The translations under genes and the position numbers were made by a program. Below, piece after piece: positions 52,999-62,624 of a stretch of 64,000 nt of DNA (its first letter is position 1; every line of letters begins with the position of its first letter). The notes under the pieces were generated by a model. It was not told the origin of the DNA. It saw only the letters and a program-made list of their open reading frames with translations, and did no database searches. This stretch comes from an uncultured Lachnospiraceae bacterium. GTDB taxonomy: Bacteria; Bacillota; Clostridia; Lachnospirales; Lachnospiraceae. Where the stretch lies: positions 248,001 through 312,000 of the forward strand of contig CAJTPS010000001.1 of the NCBI GenBank assembly GCA_910578555.1, read 5' to 3'.

Positions 52999-53475
52999 TT
53001 ACTTGACAGGCTTCGCACCTGCTTTCTCCTGCGCGCGCTCCACAAGCTGTTTGAACTTGCTCTTTTTCTTCTTCTCGGTGACAACGGGTTTGCCGTGCAG
53101 TCCCTTCACGTCCGTGATGTAGATACCGCTGACTACGGCTTTCACTTCTTTCTTGACAGGCACGGAATCAAAAATCTTCTCCTCGCAGATCAGGGACATG
53201 ACCTGAGGACCTACTTTAGCCTTGACAATGGGCAGTTTAGAACCGCGCAGCCACTTCGGCGTTTGTTCGAGTACAGCCTGCGGAAGCCCGGCATCCCGCA
53301 GTTTCATGCGTTTCTTATCTATGATCAGCATAGAGACCGTCTGCTTCATGGCATCGATCTGCGCCTGCTGTTCGCTCTGTTTTTTCTGTGCTTTCCTGCC
53401 AAGGAAATATAATACGACGACGGCAACGATCAATACTGCCAGAATGACTAATAAAACAATGGTTAACGTATTCAT
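52999..53475 (-). CDS. Single-pass membrane protein, unknown function
   Basis: The 158-residue protein has an N-terminal transmembrane helix (about 3-25, TIVLLVILAVLIVAVVVLYF) and a soluble part with the segments MLIIDKKRMKLRDAGLPQ and ICEEKIFDSVPVKKEVKAV. The C-terminus is lysine-rich. ATG 53475 has GGAGG 7 bases upstream; an in-frame codon at 53493 is also possible. I do not recognise the family. Its stop codon lies one base from the end of the tandem array. Confidence 0.75.
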   Translation of the reverse strand: MNTLTIVLLVILAVLIVAVVVLYFLGRKAQKKQSEQQAQIDAMKQTVSMLIIDKKRMKLRDAGLPQAVLEQTPKWLRGSKLPIVKAKVGPQVMSLICEEKIFDSVPVKKEVKAVVSGIYITDVKGLHGKPVVTEKKKKSKFKQLVERAQEKAGAKPVK

Positions 53476-53728
53476 GGGACTACCTCCGGACATACTGATT
53501 TACATGATTACATGTACAAAATATTTTATCATTGATCGAAGCTTTAAGCAAGAAAAATTCAAGAGATTTCCATAATCCGAAAAGTCGGAAGAACCCTCTT
53601 TTAAGTAAGCCCGATGTATGTTAATATAAATAAGTATGGGTTCCTGTGAGCAGCATGCTGCAGACCGCCATGGCGAGGCGGCGGTGCGGATCACGGAATA
53701 CGTGGATAGGAATGGAGATTAGTTAATT

Positions 53729-54868
53729 ATGAGGAAAGATATTGCAGGAGGCGGTGAGAAGCGGGAAGGTGTGCAGGGCAGGGACCGTACCGGAAAGAAA
53801 CGGATGATTCCTGTGACCGCCTGCATCCTGGCGCTGTTTCTGACTGCCTGCGGAGACAAGGTATATCTGAAAGATATCAAAGCGGCGGATTACGTGACGC
53901 TGGGAAATTATGTCGGCATAGAGGCAGCCGCGCCGGAACCGGCGGTGGAAGACGGACTCGTGGATATGTATATTCAGTATTATATTCTGCCGAACTATAC
54001 CACGACGGAGACAGTGACCGGAAGAGCCGTGGAAAACGGAGATACGGTGAATATTGATTTTGCAGGCTATGTTGACGGTGAAGCTTTTGAGGGCGGAACC
54101 GCGGCGGGCTATGACTTGACGATCGGTGCCCATCAGTTTATAGACGGTTTTGAGGAGGGACTGATCGGCGCGGATATCGGCGACACGGTGTCCCTAAATC
54201 TGAAATTTCCCGATCCCTATGAACGGAATCCTGATCTTTCGGGTGTTCCGGTTGTATTTGAGGTCACGGTCAACAGCATCGGCAGGAAAGTGATGCCGGA
54301 GCTGACAGATGAGTTTGTACAGGGACTGGGGATAGAAAACTGTAAAACCGAGAAGGACTTGAGGGATTACGTGTATAATTATTTCTATGAGACGGAGGTT
54401 CAGACCTATCAGAATACGATAGAGACGACCATAACCAATGCGGTCATGTCGGAATGCTCTTTCAGGGAGCCGCCGGCTAAGATGGTGGAACGCTTCGAAC
54501 AGAACCTGAAAGATGTAATGAATGCCAACGCACAGTCCATGAGAATGACCCTGAAAGATTATATGCAGAATTATTACGGACTGGACCCGGACGGGTATGC
54601 GGAGAAGTTCAGGACAGAGGCGCTTACGGCGGCACAGCAGTATATCATGTTTCAGGCGATCGCTGATACGGAGGGATTAAATCCTACCGAAGAACAGATA
54701 CAGGAGGAGATTAACAGTAGAGTGGAAGTCTACAATTATGAATCCGAGGCGAAGTTCAGAGAGAGCACGGACATGGAAATGCTGAAGGAACAGGTAATGC
54801 GAAGAAATGTCATGGATTACCTGAAGGAGAACGGGAAGATCGAGATGATATCTACAATAGTAGATTAG
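53729..54868 (+). CDS. Trigger-factor-like peptidyl-prolyl isomerase lipoprotein
   Basis: The 379-residue protein contains an FKBP domain (about 95-180, GDTVNIDFAGYVDGEAFEGG, then FIDGFEEGLIGADIGD) and a C-terminal helical chaperone region resembling trigger factor. Unlike cytosolic trigger factor it has a lipoprotein signal (LTAC, lipidated C41), so it would assist folding outside the membrane, near PrsA-like proteins. It lacks the ribosome-binding domain. The long N-terminus before the signal (residues 1-25) suggests that ATG 53804 could be an alternative start. Confidence 0.85.
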   Translation: MRKDIAGGGEKREGVQGRDRTGKKRMIPVTACILALFLTACGDKVYLKDIKAADYVTLGNYVGIEAAAPEPAVEDGLVDMYIQYYILPNYTTTETVTGRAVENGDTVNIDFAGYVDGEAFEGGTAAGYDLTIGAHQFIDGFEEGLIGADIGDTVSLNLKFPDPYERNPDLSGVPVVFEVTVNSIGRKVMPELTDEFVQGLGIENCKTEKDLRDYVYNYFYETEVQTYQNTIETTITNAVMSECSFREPPAKMVERFEQNLKDVMNANAQSMRMTLKDYMQNYYGLDPDGYAEKFRTEALTAAQQYIMFQAIADTEGLNPTEEQIQEEINSRVEVYNYESEAKFRESTDMEMLKEQVMRRNVMDYLKENGKIEMISTIVD

Positions 54869-54920
54869 TGTGAGAAGTACTTCTAAAACTCATGCCAGAG
54901 GGCATTTATTCAGATTTTGT

Positions 54921-54939
54921 GATTTCGCGGAGCGGAATC
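54921..54939. repeat. Single degenerate GAA-family hairpin
   Basis: GATTTCGC and GCGGAATC pair with a GGA loop, as in the dispersed element, and GTTAAT follows. It lies between the trigger-factor-like gene and asnS. Confidence 0.4.
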
Positions 54940-54995
54940 ATGCAGGTTAATAGAGTAGGACAAACTATAAGGGATGAAGAAGGAGAGATTACATT

Positions 54996-56396
54996 ATGAG
55001 CAGCATGAATCTGACAGACATTAAGGATCTGTATCGCAACACGCAGGACTATATCGACAGGGAAGTGACGATCGGCGGATGGGTGAGAAGCATAAGAGAC
55101 TCTAAGACATTCGGATTTATTGTCGTAAACGATGGTACTTTCTTCGAGACGCTGCAGGTGGTATACGCCGATACGCTGGATAATTTCGAGGCGGTTTCGA
55201 AGCTGAATGTGGGATCGGCGATCGTGGCGAAGGGAAAGATTGTGGCAACGCCGCAGGCGAAGCAGGCATTTGAGATGCAGGCGGTTGAGATTATGGTGGA
55301 GGGAGAGTCCACCGCGGATTATCCGTTACAGAAAAAGAGACACAGCTTCGAGTATCTGCGGACGATCTCACACTTAAGACCGAGAACCAACACGTTTCAG
55401 GCAACTTTCCGTGTGCGTTCCCTGATCGCATATGCGATTCATACATTTTTCCAGGAGAGAGGATTTGTGTATGTACACACGCCCATCATTACGGGGAGCG
55501 ATTGTGAGGGTGCAGGAGAGATGTTCCAGGTGACGACGATGGACCTGAACAATCTGCCGGTGACAGAGGACGGGCAGGTGGATTACAGTCAGGACTTCTT
55601 CGGTAAGGCGACGAATCTGACCGTCAGCGGACAGTTGAATGTGGAGACATATGCTTTTGCATTTAAAAATGTATATACTTTCGGACCGACTTTCCGTGCG
55701 GAGAATTCCAACACAACCAGACATGCGGCGGAGTTCTGGATGATCGAGCCGGAGATTGCTTTTGCAGACCTGACGGACGATATGGAACTGGCTGAGGCGA
55801 TGCTTAAGCACGTGATCCGCTATGTGCTGGAGAATGCGCCGGAGGAGATGAATTTCTTTAATCAGTTTGTAGATAAAGGACTGATCGAGCGGCTGAACCA
55901 TGTGCTGCATTCTGATTTTGCACATGTGACTTATACGGATGCGATCGGCATTCTGGAGAAACACAATGATGAGTTTGAGTACAAGGTATCGTGGGGATGT
56001 GACCTGCAGACCGAGCATGAGCGGTATCTGACAGAGCAGGAATTTAAGCGGCCTGTCTTTGTGACGGATTATCCGAAGGAGATCAAGGCGTTCTACATGA
56101 AGCTGAACGAGGACGGCAGGACTGTCGCAGCGATGGACTGTCTTGTACCGGGAATCGGCGAGATCATTGGCGGCAGCCAGAGAGAGGACAATCTTGAACT
56201 GCTGGAGAAGCGGATGGATGAACTGGGACTGCACAAGGAGGATTACCAGTTCTATCTGGATCTTCGAAAGTACGGTTCCGCGCGCCATGCGGGATTTGGT
56301 CTCGGATTTGAGCGATGCGTCATGTATCTGACCGGTATGGGCAACATCAGGGATGTTATTCCTTTCCCGAGAACGGTAAATAACTGCGAATTATAG
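54996..56396 (+). CDS. asnS: Asparagine--tRNA ligase
   Basis: The 466-residue class IIb synthetase attaches asparagine to tRNA-Asn. It has an N-terminal OB-fold anticodon domain (about 18-105, VTIGGWVRSIRDSKTFGFI) and the class II catalytic core with motif 2 FGPTFRAENSNTTRHAAEFW and motif 3 GFGLGFERCVMYLTG at the end. SD AGGAGAG. No T-box leader is visible upstream (no conserved T-box bulge sequence), so it does not seem to be controlled by uncharged tRNA. Confidence 0.95.
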   Translation: MSSMNLTDIKDLYRNTQDYIDREVTIGGWVRSIRDSKTFGFIVVNDGTFFETLQVVYADTLDNFEAVSKLNVGSAIVAKGKIVATPQAKQAFEMQAVEIMVEGESTADYPLQKKRHSFEYLRTISHLRPRTNTFQATFRVRSLIAYAIHTFFQERGFVYVHTPIITGSDCEGAGEMFQVTTMDLNNLPVTEDGQVDYSQDFFGKATNLTVSGQLNVETYAFAFKNVYTFGPTFRAENSNTTRHAAEFWMIEPEIAFADLTDDMELAEAMLKHVIRYVLENAPEEMNFFNQFVDKGLIERLNHVLHSDFAHVTYTDAIGILEKHNDEFEYKVSWGCDLQTEHERYLTEQEFKRPVFVTDYPKEIKAFYMKLNEDGRTVAAMDCLVPGIGEIIGGSQREDNLELLEKRMDELGLHKEDYQFYLDLRKYGSARHAGFGLGFERCVMYLTGMGNIRDVIPFPRTVNNCEL

Positions 56397-56495
56397 AATA
56401 TGAGGTTTACAGCGCGGCGCAGACCCTGAGTACGGCGGCGTGCAAATGGCGGCGGCACGGCAGATTGGGATGAATGGAGAGAAGAGGAACGGCGG

Positions 56496-57728
56496 ATGAA
56501 GAGAAGATTTACCCGTACAATATGTATTGTGATATCCTTCATATTGCTTATACTGGCAGCGGATACGGTATCTGCGACCACTATTTCCGATCTGAAGGAA
56601 GATCTCGAGAGGGATAAATCGCAGCTTGAGGATGTTAACCGGCAGATTTCCGATTATAAAGGTGCGCAGGCGGATATCGGGCAGGAGATCGATGCGCTGG
56701 ATGCGGAGATGGTGGCCCTTCTGACGGATATCAACCTGATTAAGGAGGCCATTACGGATAAAGAGGCGGATATTGCGCAGACACAGATCGAGTACGGTGC
56801 GGCGCTTGCGGAGAAGAACGAACAGTACGAAGCCATGAAGGTCCGTATCCGGTTCATGTATGAAAAGGGAGAGGTCTCCTATCTACAGATGTTCTTCGGC
56901 GCGAAGAGCATGGGCGAGATCATGAACAAGGCGAGCTATGTGGAAGAACTGTACGAATACGACAGAAGACTGCTGGAAGAGTACGAGGGGGTTGTACGGC
57001 AGGTGGCAGAACTGCAGGATACCCTGGAAGAGGAGAAGTCAGAGCTGGAAACCTCCAGAACCGAGCTGGAAGAGGAAGAGCGTTATGTAGAGGAAGTGCT
57101 GGCACAGAAGCAGGAGGAATACGAGAACTATAATGTTGTATTAGCCAGGGCAAAGCAGGAGGCTGCGGTCTATACGACCAGGATCAAACAGGAAACGGCT
57201 AAGATCAGGAAGCTGGAGGAAGAGGAACGCAGGCGGAAAGAAGAGGAAGAACGGAAGCGTAAGGAAGAGGAGGAACGTAAACGCAAGGAGCAGGAAGCGC
57301 TGCTTGCACAAGAGGACGGGGACTCAGATTCCGGAAGTGGAACGGAACAAAAAGAGGAGGCGCCGAAGCCGACGGTTTCCGGCAGCGGCAAAGGGCAGGA
57401 GATCGCGAAGTTTGCGTGTAAGTATATCGGCTGTCCCTATGTGGCGGGCGGCACGAGCCTGACCAACGGGGCGGATTGTTCCGGATTCGTGATGGCGGTC
57501 TATCAGGCGTTCGGTTATTCGCTTCCGAGAAGTTCTTATGCACAGTCTTCGGCCGGCAAAGCCGTATCTTATTCTGAGGCACAGCCGGGAGACATTATAT
57601 ATTACGGCGGTCACGTGGGTATATACATAGGAAACGGGCAAATCGTTCATGCCAGCACGGAGCGGACGGGAATCAAGATTACGGCAGCGACTTACAGGAG
57701 CATTATTACCGTTAGAAGAATTGTATAA
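56496..57728 (+). CDS. NlpC/P60 peptidoglycan hydrolase with coiled coil (CwlO-like)
   Basis: The 410-residue secreted protein has a signal peptide (about 1-27), a long coiled coil (about 30-260) ending in a Glu/Lys/Arg-rich stretch, a linker, and a C-terminal NlpC/P60 domain (about 295-410) with catalytic C328 in NGADCSGFVM and H373 in GGHVGIYIGNG. This matches CwlO-type DL-endopeptidases, which are controlled by FtsEX and needed for cell elongation. It follows asnS by about 100 nt. The ABC partner FtsEX is not in the window. Confidence 0.9.
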   Translation: MKRRFTRTICIVISFILLILAADTVSATTISDLKEDLERDKSQLEDVNRQISDYKGAQADIGQEIDALDAEMVALLTDINLIKEAITDKEADIAQTQIEYGAALAEKNEQYEAMKVRIRFMYEKGEVSYLQMFFGAKSMGEIMNKASYVEELYEYDRRLLEEYEGVVRQVAELQDTLEEEKSELETSRTELEEEERYVEEVLAQKQEEYENYNVVLARAKQEAAVYTTRIKQETAKIRKLEEEERRRKEEEERKRKEEEERKRKEQEALLAQEDGDSDSGSGTEQKEEAPKPTVSGSGKGQEIAKFACKYIGCPYVAGGTSLTNGADCSGFVMAVYQAFGYSLPRSSYAQSSAGKAVSYSEAQPGDIIYYGGHVGIYIGNGQIVHASTERTGIKITAATYRSIITVRRIV

Positions 57729-57733
57729 TATTC

Positions 57734-57762
57734 TTGCTATTAACATAATTTTTTAGTACAAT
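57734..57762 (+). promoter_or_regulatory. Sigma-A promoter of the chemoreceptor gene
   Basis: TTGCTA (57734-57739), 17-base spacer, TACAAT (57757-57762), 69 nt before the start. No sigma-28 element was seen here. Confidence 0.5.
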
Positions 57763-57830
57763 TATAACAAAAGGGGAGAAGGGCACTCGAATCTGTTGGA
57801 AGGGTACTAGAAGTTTATGGAGGTAGGAAT

Positions 57831-59816
57831 ATGAAGATCAGGGCAAAATTGACAACGTTTTTCTCGGTGATCTGTATCGGATGCATGCTGACTGCGATTC
57901 TATGCGTGGTGACGGTTGTGAAACACCGGATTGCGGAGATGAACGATGCCCAATACAAGACGCAGGCTGAGTATTATGCGTCGAATGTCAACGAATGGGT
58001 AGAAGAAAATTCGGCAGTGGTTGATACCATTAATGTGTACATGGAGAGTCAGGAGCAGGTTGACAAAGAGCAATTATGGGAGTTTTTACAGGCGCTGACA
58101 GCGGCAAACGAGAACACAACAGATATTTATGTGGCTTTTTCTGATGGAGAATTCTATGATGGAGCGGGATGGATTCCGGAGGAAGGGTGGTCCTTTGCGG
58201 ATCGCTCATGGTATAAAGGTGCAATTGAGTCGGAGCAAAAGGTGTGCAGTGATCCTTTCTTAGATTCAGCCACAGGTAATATGGTAGTTCCGATTGGACG
58301 GAAATTTACGCTCAAGGATGGCAGCACCGGCGTCATCAGCATGGATCTGCAGCTTCCGATTCTATTCAGTCTTTTGGATGAAGTGGTGGATACGACGGAC
58401 GGCAGCTATGCATTTCTGGTGAATAACTCGGGTTCCATTCTGATGCATAAAAATGAGGAATTTATATCGACGGAAGCGGACCCGCGCAGAATGAAAGATG
58501 TTCTGGACGGCGGATATGTTGCCGCGATCAGTGAAGGCAGTCAGGTCATAGACTATGACGGTGAGAGTAAATACCTGAAAGCATGGCCTGTCGGCACGAT
58601 CGGATGGAATATTGTTGTCGTGACGCCGGCTTCGGTCTATAATCAGGTGGTAGGACAGATTCTGAAGTTTGCGGTTGTGGTTATGATCGTAGCCGCATTT
58701 GTAGCGGCAATTATCGTTGCGATTTACAGCGGAACCTTTACGAAGCCGATTCTTATTATGCAGGATGAAGTGACGGAGCTGCGTGATCTGAAACTGAAAC
58801 TTAAGGAGAGCGCGCTCAATCCGAAGCGGAAAGACGAGATGGCCGTCATGGACCGGGCCATTCAGGCAATGCGCTCTTCGCTTCATGAAATCGTGCAGCA
58901 GATGATGGATGCGTCCAGCGTATTGCGCACGCAGTTTGAGAATGTGGAGGGGTCTGTCGAGAGTACGGTTGCGAACAATGCCTCCGTGAAGGATACGGTA
59001 GAGCAGATTGTGCTGGCGATTGACGATGTGGCGCAGCAGACGCAGCACGCCAATGAGAATCTGGCTGACTTTGCGGATAAGCTGGCGCAGGTGGCCGATC
59101 GCATGGAGAAGATGAACGAAGTTGCCAGTGCGGCGGTCAGACAGTGTGATGAAGGCATGCAGACGGTCGGAACATTATCTGAGAAGATCAACCAGAGTCG
59201 TGAGATACAGAACGTTACATATGAGACAGCCAACAGTCTGTCTCAGAAGTCGGTTTCCATTGACGGGATCAGTAAGACCATCGGCGAGATCGCAACGCAG
59301 ACTTCCCTGCTTGCACTGAACGCTTCCATAGAGGCTGCCAGGGCAGGCGAGGCAGGCAGAGGTTTCGCGGTTGTTGCGGAAGAGATCGGTCAGCTTGCCG
59401 GACAGACAACCTCGGCAACGCAGAATATTAACCAGATCATTACGGAAATACAGAATGAGATCAAGAATGTCAGTGCGCAGATCGGAGAATTGCAGGGAAC
59501 GACCACAGAGAGCATGTCCGCGATGGAAGATACGCAGGGCGTCTTCCAGCAGATCAGCGATGATATTTCCAGTATGGGCAGCGATATCAATGAGCTGGAG
59601 AATGCGGTTGAAAATCTGAACATAAACAAGAATGAGATCGTGGATACCTTCTCGGGTATTTCCAGTGAGACACAGGAGTTGTCCGCGGCGAGTCAGGAAG
59701 TCAACAGCAGAGTCGAGGACCAGAATACGGAAATGAGAAATATCGGGCAGGCAATGCATGAACTGGACGGTGTTGTGAAGCAGCTTGACGATATTATCGG
59801 GAAGTTCGATGTGTAA
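57831..59816 (+). CDS. Methyl-accepting chemotaxis protein with Cache sensor
   Basis: The 661-residue receptor has TM1 near residues 8-30, a dCache-type extracytoplasmic sensor (about 35-275), TM2 near 282-305, HAMP (about 305-360), and a long signalling coiled coil with the tip LLALNASIEAARAGEAGRGF. The tip binds CheA/CheW. It probably detects amino acids or organic compounds, given the dCache fold. Start ATG 57831 follows GGAGG. The flagellin genes and this receptor show that the organism is motile. Confidence 0.9.
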   Translation: MKIRAKLTTFFSVICIGCMLTAILCVVTVVKHRIAEMNDAQYKTQAEYYASNVNEWVEENSAVVDTINVYMESQEQVDKEQLWEFLQALTAANENTTDIYVAFSDGEFYDGAGWIPEEGWSFADRSWYKGAIESEQKVCSDPFLDSATGNMVVPIGRKFTLKDGSTGVISMDLQLPILFSLLDEVVDTTDGSYAFLVNNSGSILMHKNEEFISTEADPRRMKDVLDGGYVAAISEGSQVIDYDGESKYLKAWPVGTIGWNIVVVTPASVYNQVVGQILKFAVVVMIVAAFVAAIIVAIYSGTFTKPILIMQDEVTELRDLKLKLKESALNPKRKDEMAVMDRAIQAMRSSLHEIVQQMMDASSVLRTQFENVEGSVESTVANNASVKDTVEQIVLAIDDVAQQTQHANENLADFADKLAQVADRMEKMNEVASAAVRQCDEGMQTVGTLSEKINQSREIQNVTYETANSLSQKSVSIDGISKTIGEIATQTSLLALNASIEAARAGEAGRGFAVVAEEIGQLAGQTTSATQNINQIITEIQNEIKNVSAQIGELQGTTTESMSAMEDTQGVFQQISDDISSMGSDINELENAVENLNINKNEIVDTFSGISSETQELSAASQEVNSRVEDQNTEMRNIGQAMHELDGVVKQLDDIIGKFDV

Positions 59817-59890
59817 GGACTTGAGGAAGGTGAAACAGAGACGTTTGAAATGACAACAGAAGCATAAAGATATTGTTTATGAGACATGTG

Positions 59891-59930
59891 AAGTGCAGGT
59901 ATACGGAGTGATCCGTGCCTGCACTTTTAT
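59891..59930 (+). terminator. Terminator-like hairpin after the chemoreceptor gene
   Basis: AAGTGCAGG (59891-59899) with CCTGCACTT (59918-59926), plus inner ACGGA/TCCGT, then a short T-run. Confidence 0.65.
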
Positions 59931-60054
59931 GATGCGCGCGTCCGGGCAGAAAATATTGCTTATATATGCATGAAGGAATCGACAAAATTATACCGGGGAG
60001 GGGTAAAATAATTTCGAAAAAATTAATTTTTTTATTACTAAATTGTAATTTTTT

Positions 60055-60071
60055 CGTAAGTTTCCCGTAAG
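60055..60071 (+). promoter_or_regulatory. Direct repeats CGTAAG, 11 bp apart
   Basis: CGTAAG at 60055-60060 and 60066-60071. The 11-bp step places both on one face of the helix, as OmpR/PhoB-type dimers bind. An OmpR-type regulator gene lies nearby (61910); binding is inference. Confidence 0.4.
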
Positions 60072-60079
60072 GTTTGGGT

Positions 60080-60121
60080 GCTATTCTGGAATAAAAAGGA
60101 TTCCAATAGCAGAATCTATTG
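60080..60121 (+). promoter_or_regulatory. Leader hairpin with alternative pairing
   Basis: GCTAT/ATAGC and TGGAAT/ATTCCA (60080-60110) form an 11-bp stem with a 2-nt bulge. CAATAG (60104-60109) can instead pair with CTATTG (60116-60121), which would break the first stem. Confidence 0.35.
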
Positions 60122-60155
60122 CTGTGCGGAGAAAAAGGTAAAGGAGTAAAGCCTG

Positions 60156-61826
60156 GTGTTATCAGTCATCTTAAGTTGGATATACATTTTCGGGGTCTGC
60201 ATGTTAGTCGGGATCGGGGTGCTTAGTCTGTTCAGGAACAAGAGTTTTTCATGGATTCATTACCTGGTCGCGGGCATCGTCGCGATTACCGTTTATGTGG
60301 AGTTTTTCAGTATATTTGCCGGGATCGGAGCATGTGCACATGGAATATTGCTGGCGGTGGCTCTTGCGGCCGGGTATCTGCAAAGACACAGAATCCGGCT
60401 GCTGTGGCGGACATACTGCGTGCGTCTGTACTTTTGGGAGGGGTTTTTCTATGTATGCTTTATCCTGCTGATCGCTTTCTTTACTTCCCGGGGAGAATTT
60501 CACACGGACACAAATATCTACCATGCGGCGGCAATCCGGATCTATGAGGAGTACGGTCTGGTGAAAGGCATCGGTAATCTGCAGCTTCACTATGCATATA
60601 ACAGTTCCTATCTGGCGTTTGCATCGATCTTCAGCTTTAAATGGCTGATCGGGCAGTCTCTGCATACAACCACCGGATTTCTGGAAACGATCATGTGTCT
60701 CTACGCCTTTCATGGACTCAGGGATTTTATACAACATAAAAATCATGTCACGGATATGATGAGAGCCGGCATACTGCTGTACACGCTGGTGAATGTGACG
60801 CGCAGCATGTCTCCGGCCACGGACTATGCGACGATGTACTTTGCATTATTTATTATAACGGCCTGGTGTGAGAATCTGTTTGAGAGGCAGAATGATCTCA
60901 CGGTATATTCCCTCTTATCCGTTGCGGCGGTCTATACGGCGACCTTAAAGTTTTCCTCCTGCCTGCTGATGATCATTGCGGTTTATCCGGCCTGCTGTCT
61001 GATCAGGGATAAAAGATGGAAGGAGATCGGTGCGTATTTACTCTGCGGCTGTGTGATTCTCAGCCCTTTTCTAATCAGAAATTATTATATTTCGGGGTGG
61101 CTGCTCTATCCTTTTGATAAAATCGATTTTTTTCAGACAGTGTGGAAGATTCCGAAGGAATATCTGATTCACGATGCCGATCAGATTAAAGTCTGGGGGC
61201 GCTGTCTGTACGATGTGGAGAAAGTAGATATGCCGATACGAGGGTGGCTGCCGATCTGGTGGGAGCATCAGTTCCGCTATGAGAAGATGTTTCTCGGAGC
61301 AGTTGCACTCAGCGGCGTGCTGCAATGCATACTGCTCTGCATGAGAGTATGGCGTAAGCGCAGGCTTCGACTGTCGTTTGCCGTACTTTATCTTGCCATA
61401 TGGGCCAATATAGCCGTATGGTTTTGCATGGCGCCCTTTATCAGATACGGACTGGCATTTCTGATTGCCGTGATTATGATTGCGACAGGAGAATACCTGA
61501 GTGAGGAAAAGAAGGGACTGGTCAGTATTGCGACGGGCAGCATGGTGTTTTGTATCGTTGTTTCTGTCAGCCCGTACTGGGATCAGTATGTGACGGATGC
61601 CGGCGTCTTTGTGAAACAGGGTCTGCGGGAACCTTATTATATCATGCAGCAGGACTATGATAGAGGCAGTATGGACAGTTGTGAGATTAACGGAAACGTG
61701 ATATATTTTTCGAAGGGAGAGGAAATTAACAGTTATCATGTCTGCCCGGGGACGTGCTATAAGCCGATGCTGGAGAGGAGCACGCTGATCGGGGACCGGA
61801 TCGAGGACGGATTCCGGCCGAAGTAA
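60156..61826 (+). CDS. Large polytopic membrane protein (LIC_10190-like)
   Basis: The 556-residue protein has about 12 transmembrane helices and the segment HTDTNIYHAAAIRIYEEYGL after the third to fourth helix, matching my memory of the LIC_10190 family, whose fold resembles GT-C transferases; the function is unknown. GTG start at 60156 with AAAGGAG 9 bases upstream. It is followed by an OmpR-type two-component system about 80 nt away in the same direction, which may be co-regulated. Confidence 0.75.
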   Translation: MLSVILSWIYIFGVCMLVGIGVLSLFRNKSFSWIHYLVAGIVAITVYVEFFSIFAGIGACAHGILLAVALAAGYLQRHRIRLLWRTYCVRLYFWEGFFYVCFILLIAFFTSRGEFHTDTNIYHAAAIRIYEEYGLVKGIGNLQLHYAYNSSYLAFASIFSFKWLIGQSLHTTTGFLETIMCLYAFHGLRDFIQHKNHVTDMMRAGILLYTLVNVTRSMSPATDYATMYFALFIITAWCENLFERQNDLTVYSLLSVAAVYTATLKFSSCLLMIIAVYPACCLIRDKRWKEIGAYLLCGCVILSPFLIRNYYISGWLLYPFDKIDFFQTVWKIPKEYLIHDADQIKVWGRCLYDVEKVDMPIRGWLPIWWEHQFRYEKMFLGAVALSGVLQCILLCMRVWRKRRLRLSFAVLYLAIWANIAVWFCMAPFIRYGLAFLIAVIMIATGEYLSEEKKGLVSIATGSMVFCIVVSVSPYWDQYVTDAGVFVKQGLREPYYIMQQDYDRGSMDSCEINGNVIYFSKGEEINSYHVCPGTCYKPMLERSTLIGDRIEDGFRPK

Positions 61827-61909
61827 GGCGGCTTTTGACTGTCTATGATCCGTACGCGGAGATTCGGCGCTAATGGCAGGCAATTTGTGTGAAGAGACGG
61901 GGGAAAAGT

Positions 61910-62599
61910 ATGAAGCGTATCTTTTTCATAGAAGATGATCTGAGTCTGATAAACGGGCTTACCTTTGCAATCAGAAAGCAGGGATATGAGGTCTGTGTCG
62001 CCCGCACGAGCCTGGAGGCGGATGCACTGTGGGAGGACGGGAAATACGATCTGGTGATTCTGGATGTGGCGCTTCCCGACGGTTCCGGATTTGATATCTG
62101 TCAGAAAATACGCCGGACATCAAAAGTGCCGGTTATGTTCCTGACTGCTGCCGATGAAGAAACCGATATTATCATGGGACTGGATATCGGCGCGGATGAT
62201 TATATTACAAAGCCTTTTAAACTGGCGGTATTCTTATCGAGAGTAAACGCACTGCTTCGACGGAGCGATAATTTCAGCCAGCCGGCCACAGAGTTGTCCT
62301 CTAACGACATTACAGTCCGTCTGCTGAAAGGGGAAGTATGCAAAGGCGGGACGCTGATCGACTTGACGTCCAGTGAATATAAACTGTTATGTATGTTCAT
62401 GGAAAATCCGGATATGGTGCTTTCGCAGGAACAGATTCTGGGGAGATTGTGGGACTGCGATGAGAACTATATTGATAACAAAACACTTACCGTATATATC
62501 CGCAGGCTGCGCATGAAGATTGAGGATGATCCCGGCAATCCCAGGAAGATCGTCACAGTCCGCGGGATGGGATATAAGTGGAGTACGGCGTCTGTATAA
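61910..62599 (+). CDS. OmpR-type response regulator
   Basis: The 229-residue regulator has a receiver with D52 (YDLVILDVALP), acidic pair D9-D10 and the lysine in DDYITKPF, and a C-terminal winged HTH (about 135-228) ending RKIVTVRGMGYKW. ATG 61910 follows GGGGGAAAAG; an earlier start at 61889 is possible. It precedes the kinase gene by 25 nt. Together with an ABC ATPase gene (63760) this looks like a BceRS/VncRS-type antibiotic-sensing module. Confidence 0.9.
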   Translation: MKRIFFIEDDLSLINGLTFAIRKQGYEVCVARTSLEADALWEDGKYDLVILDVALPDGSGFDICQKIRRTSKVPVMFLTAADEETDIIMGLDIGADDYITKPFKLAVFLSRVNALLRRSDNFSQPATELSSNDITVRLLKGEVCKGGTLIDLTSSEYKLLCMFMENPDMVLSQEQILGRLWDCDENYIDNKTLTVYIRRLRMKIEDDPGNPRKIVTVRGMGYKWSTASV

Positions 62600-62624
62600 G
62601 GTGACAGGAAGGGCAGGTTAAGCG

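Larger units (their letters stand above)
59817..60155. other. Intergenic region before the large membrane protein gene
   Basis: Holds a terminator (59891-59930), an AT-rich stretch with direct repeats (60055-60071) and a hairpin leader (60080-60121). No gene was seen. Confidence 0.5.

Noticed and set aside
54869..54995. T-box leader before asnS
   Set aside because: The conserved T-box sequence and a specifier-like stem were not found in the 127-bp gap.
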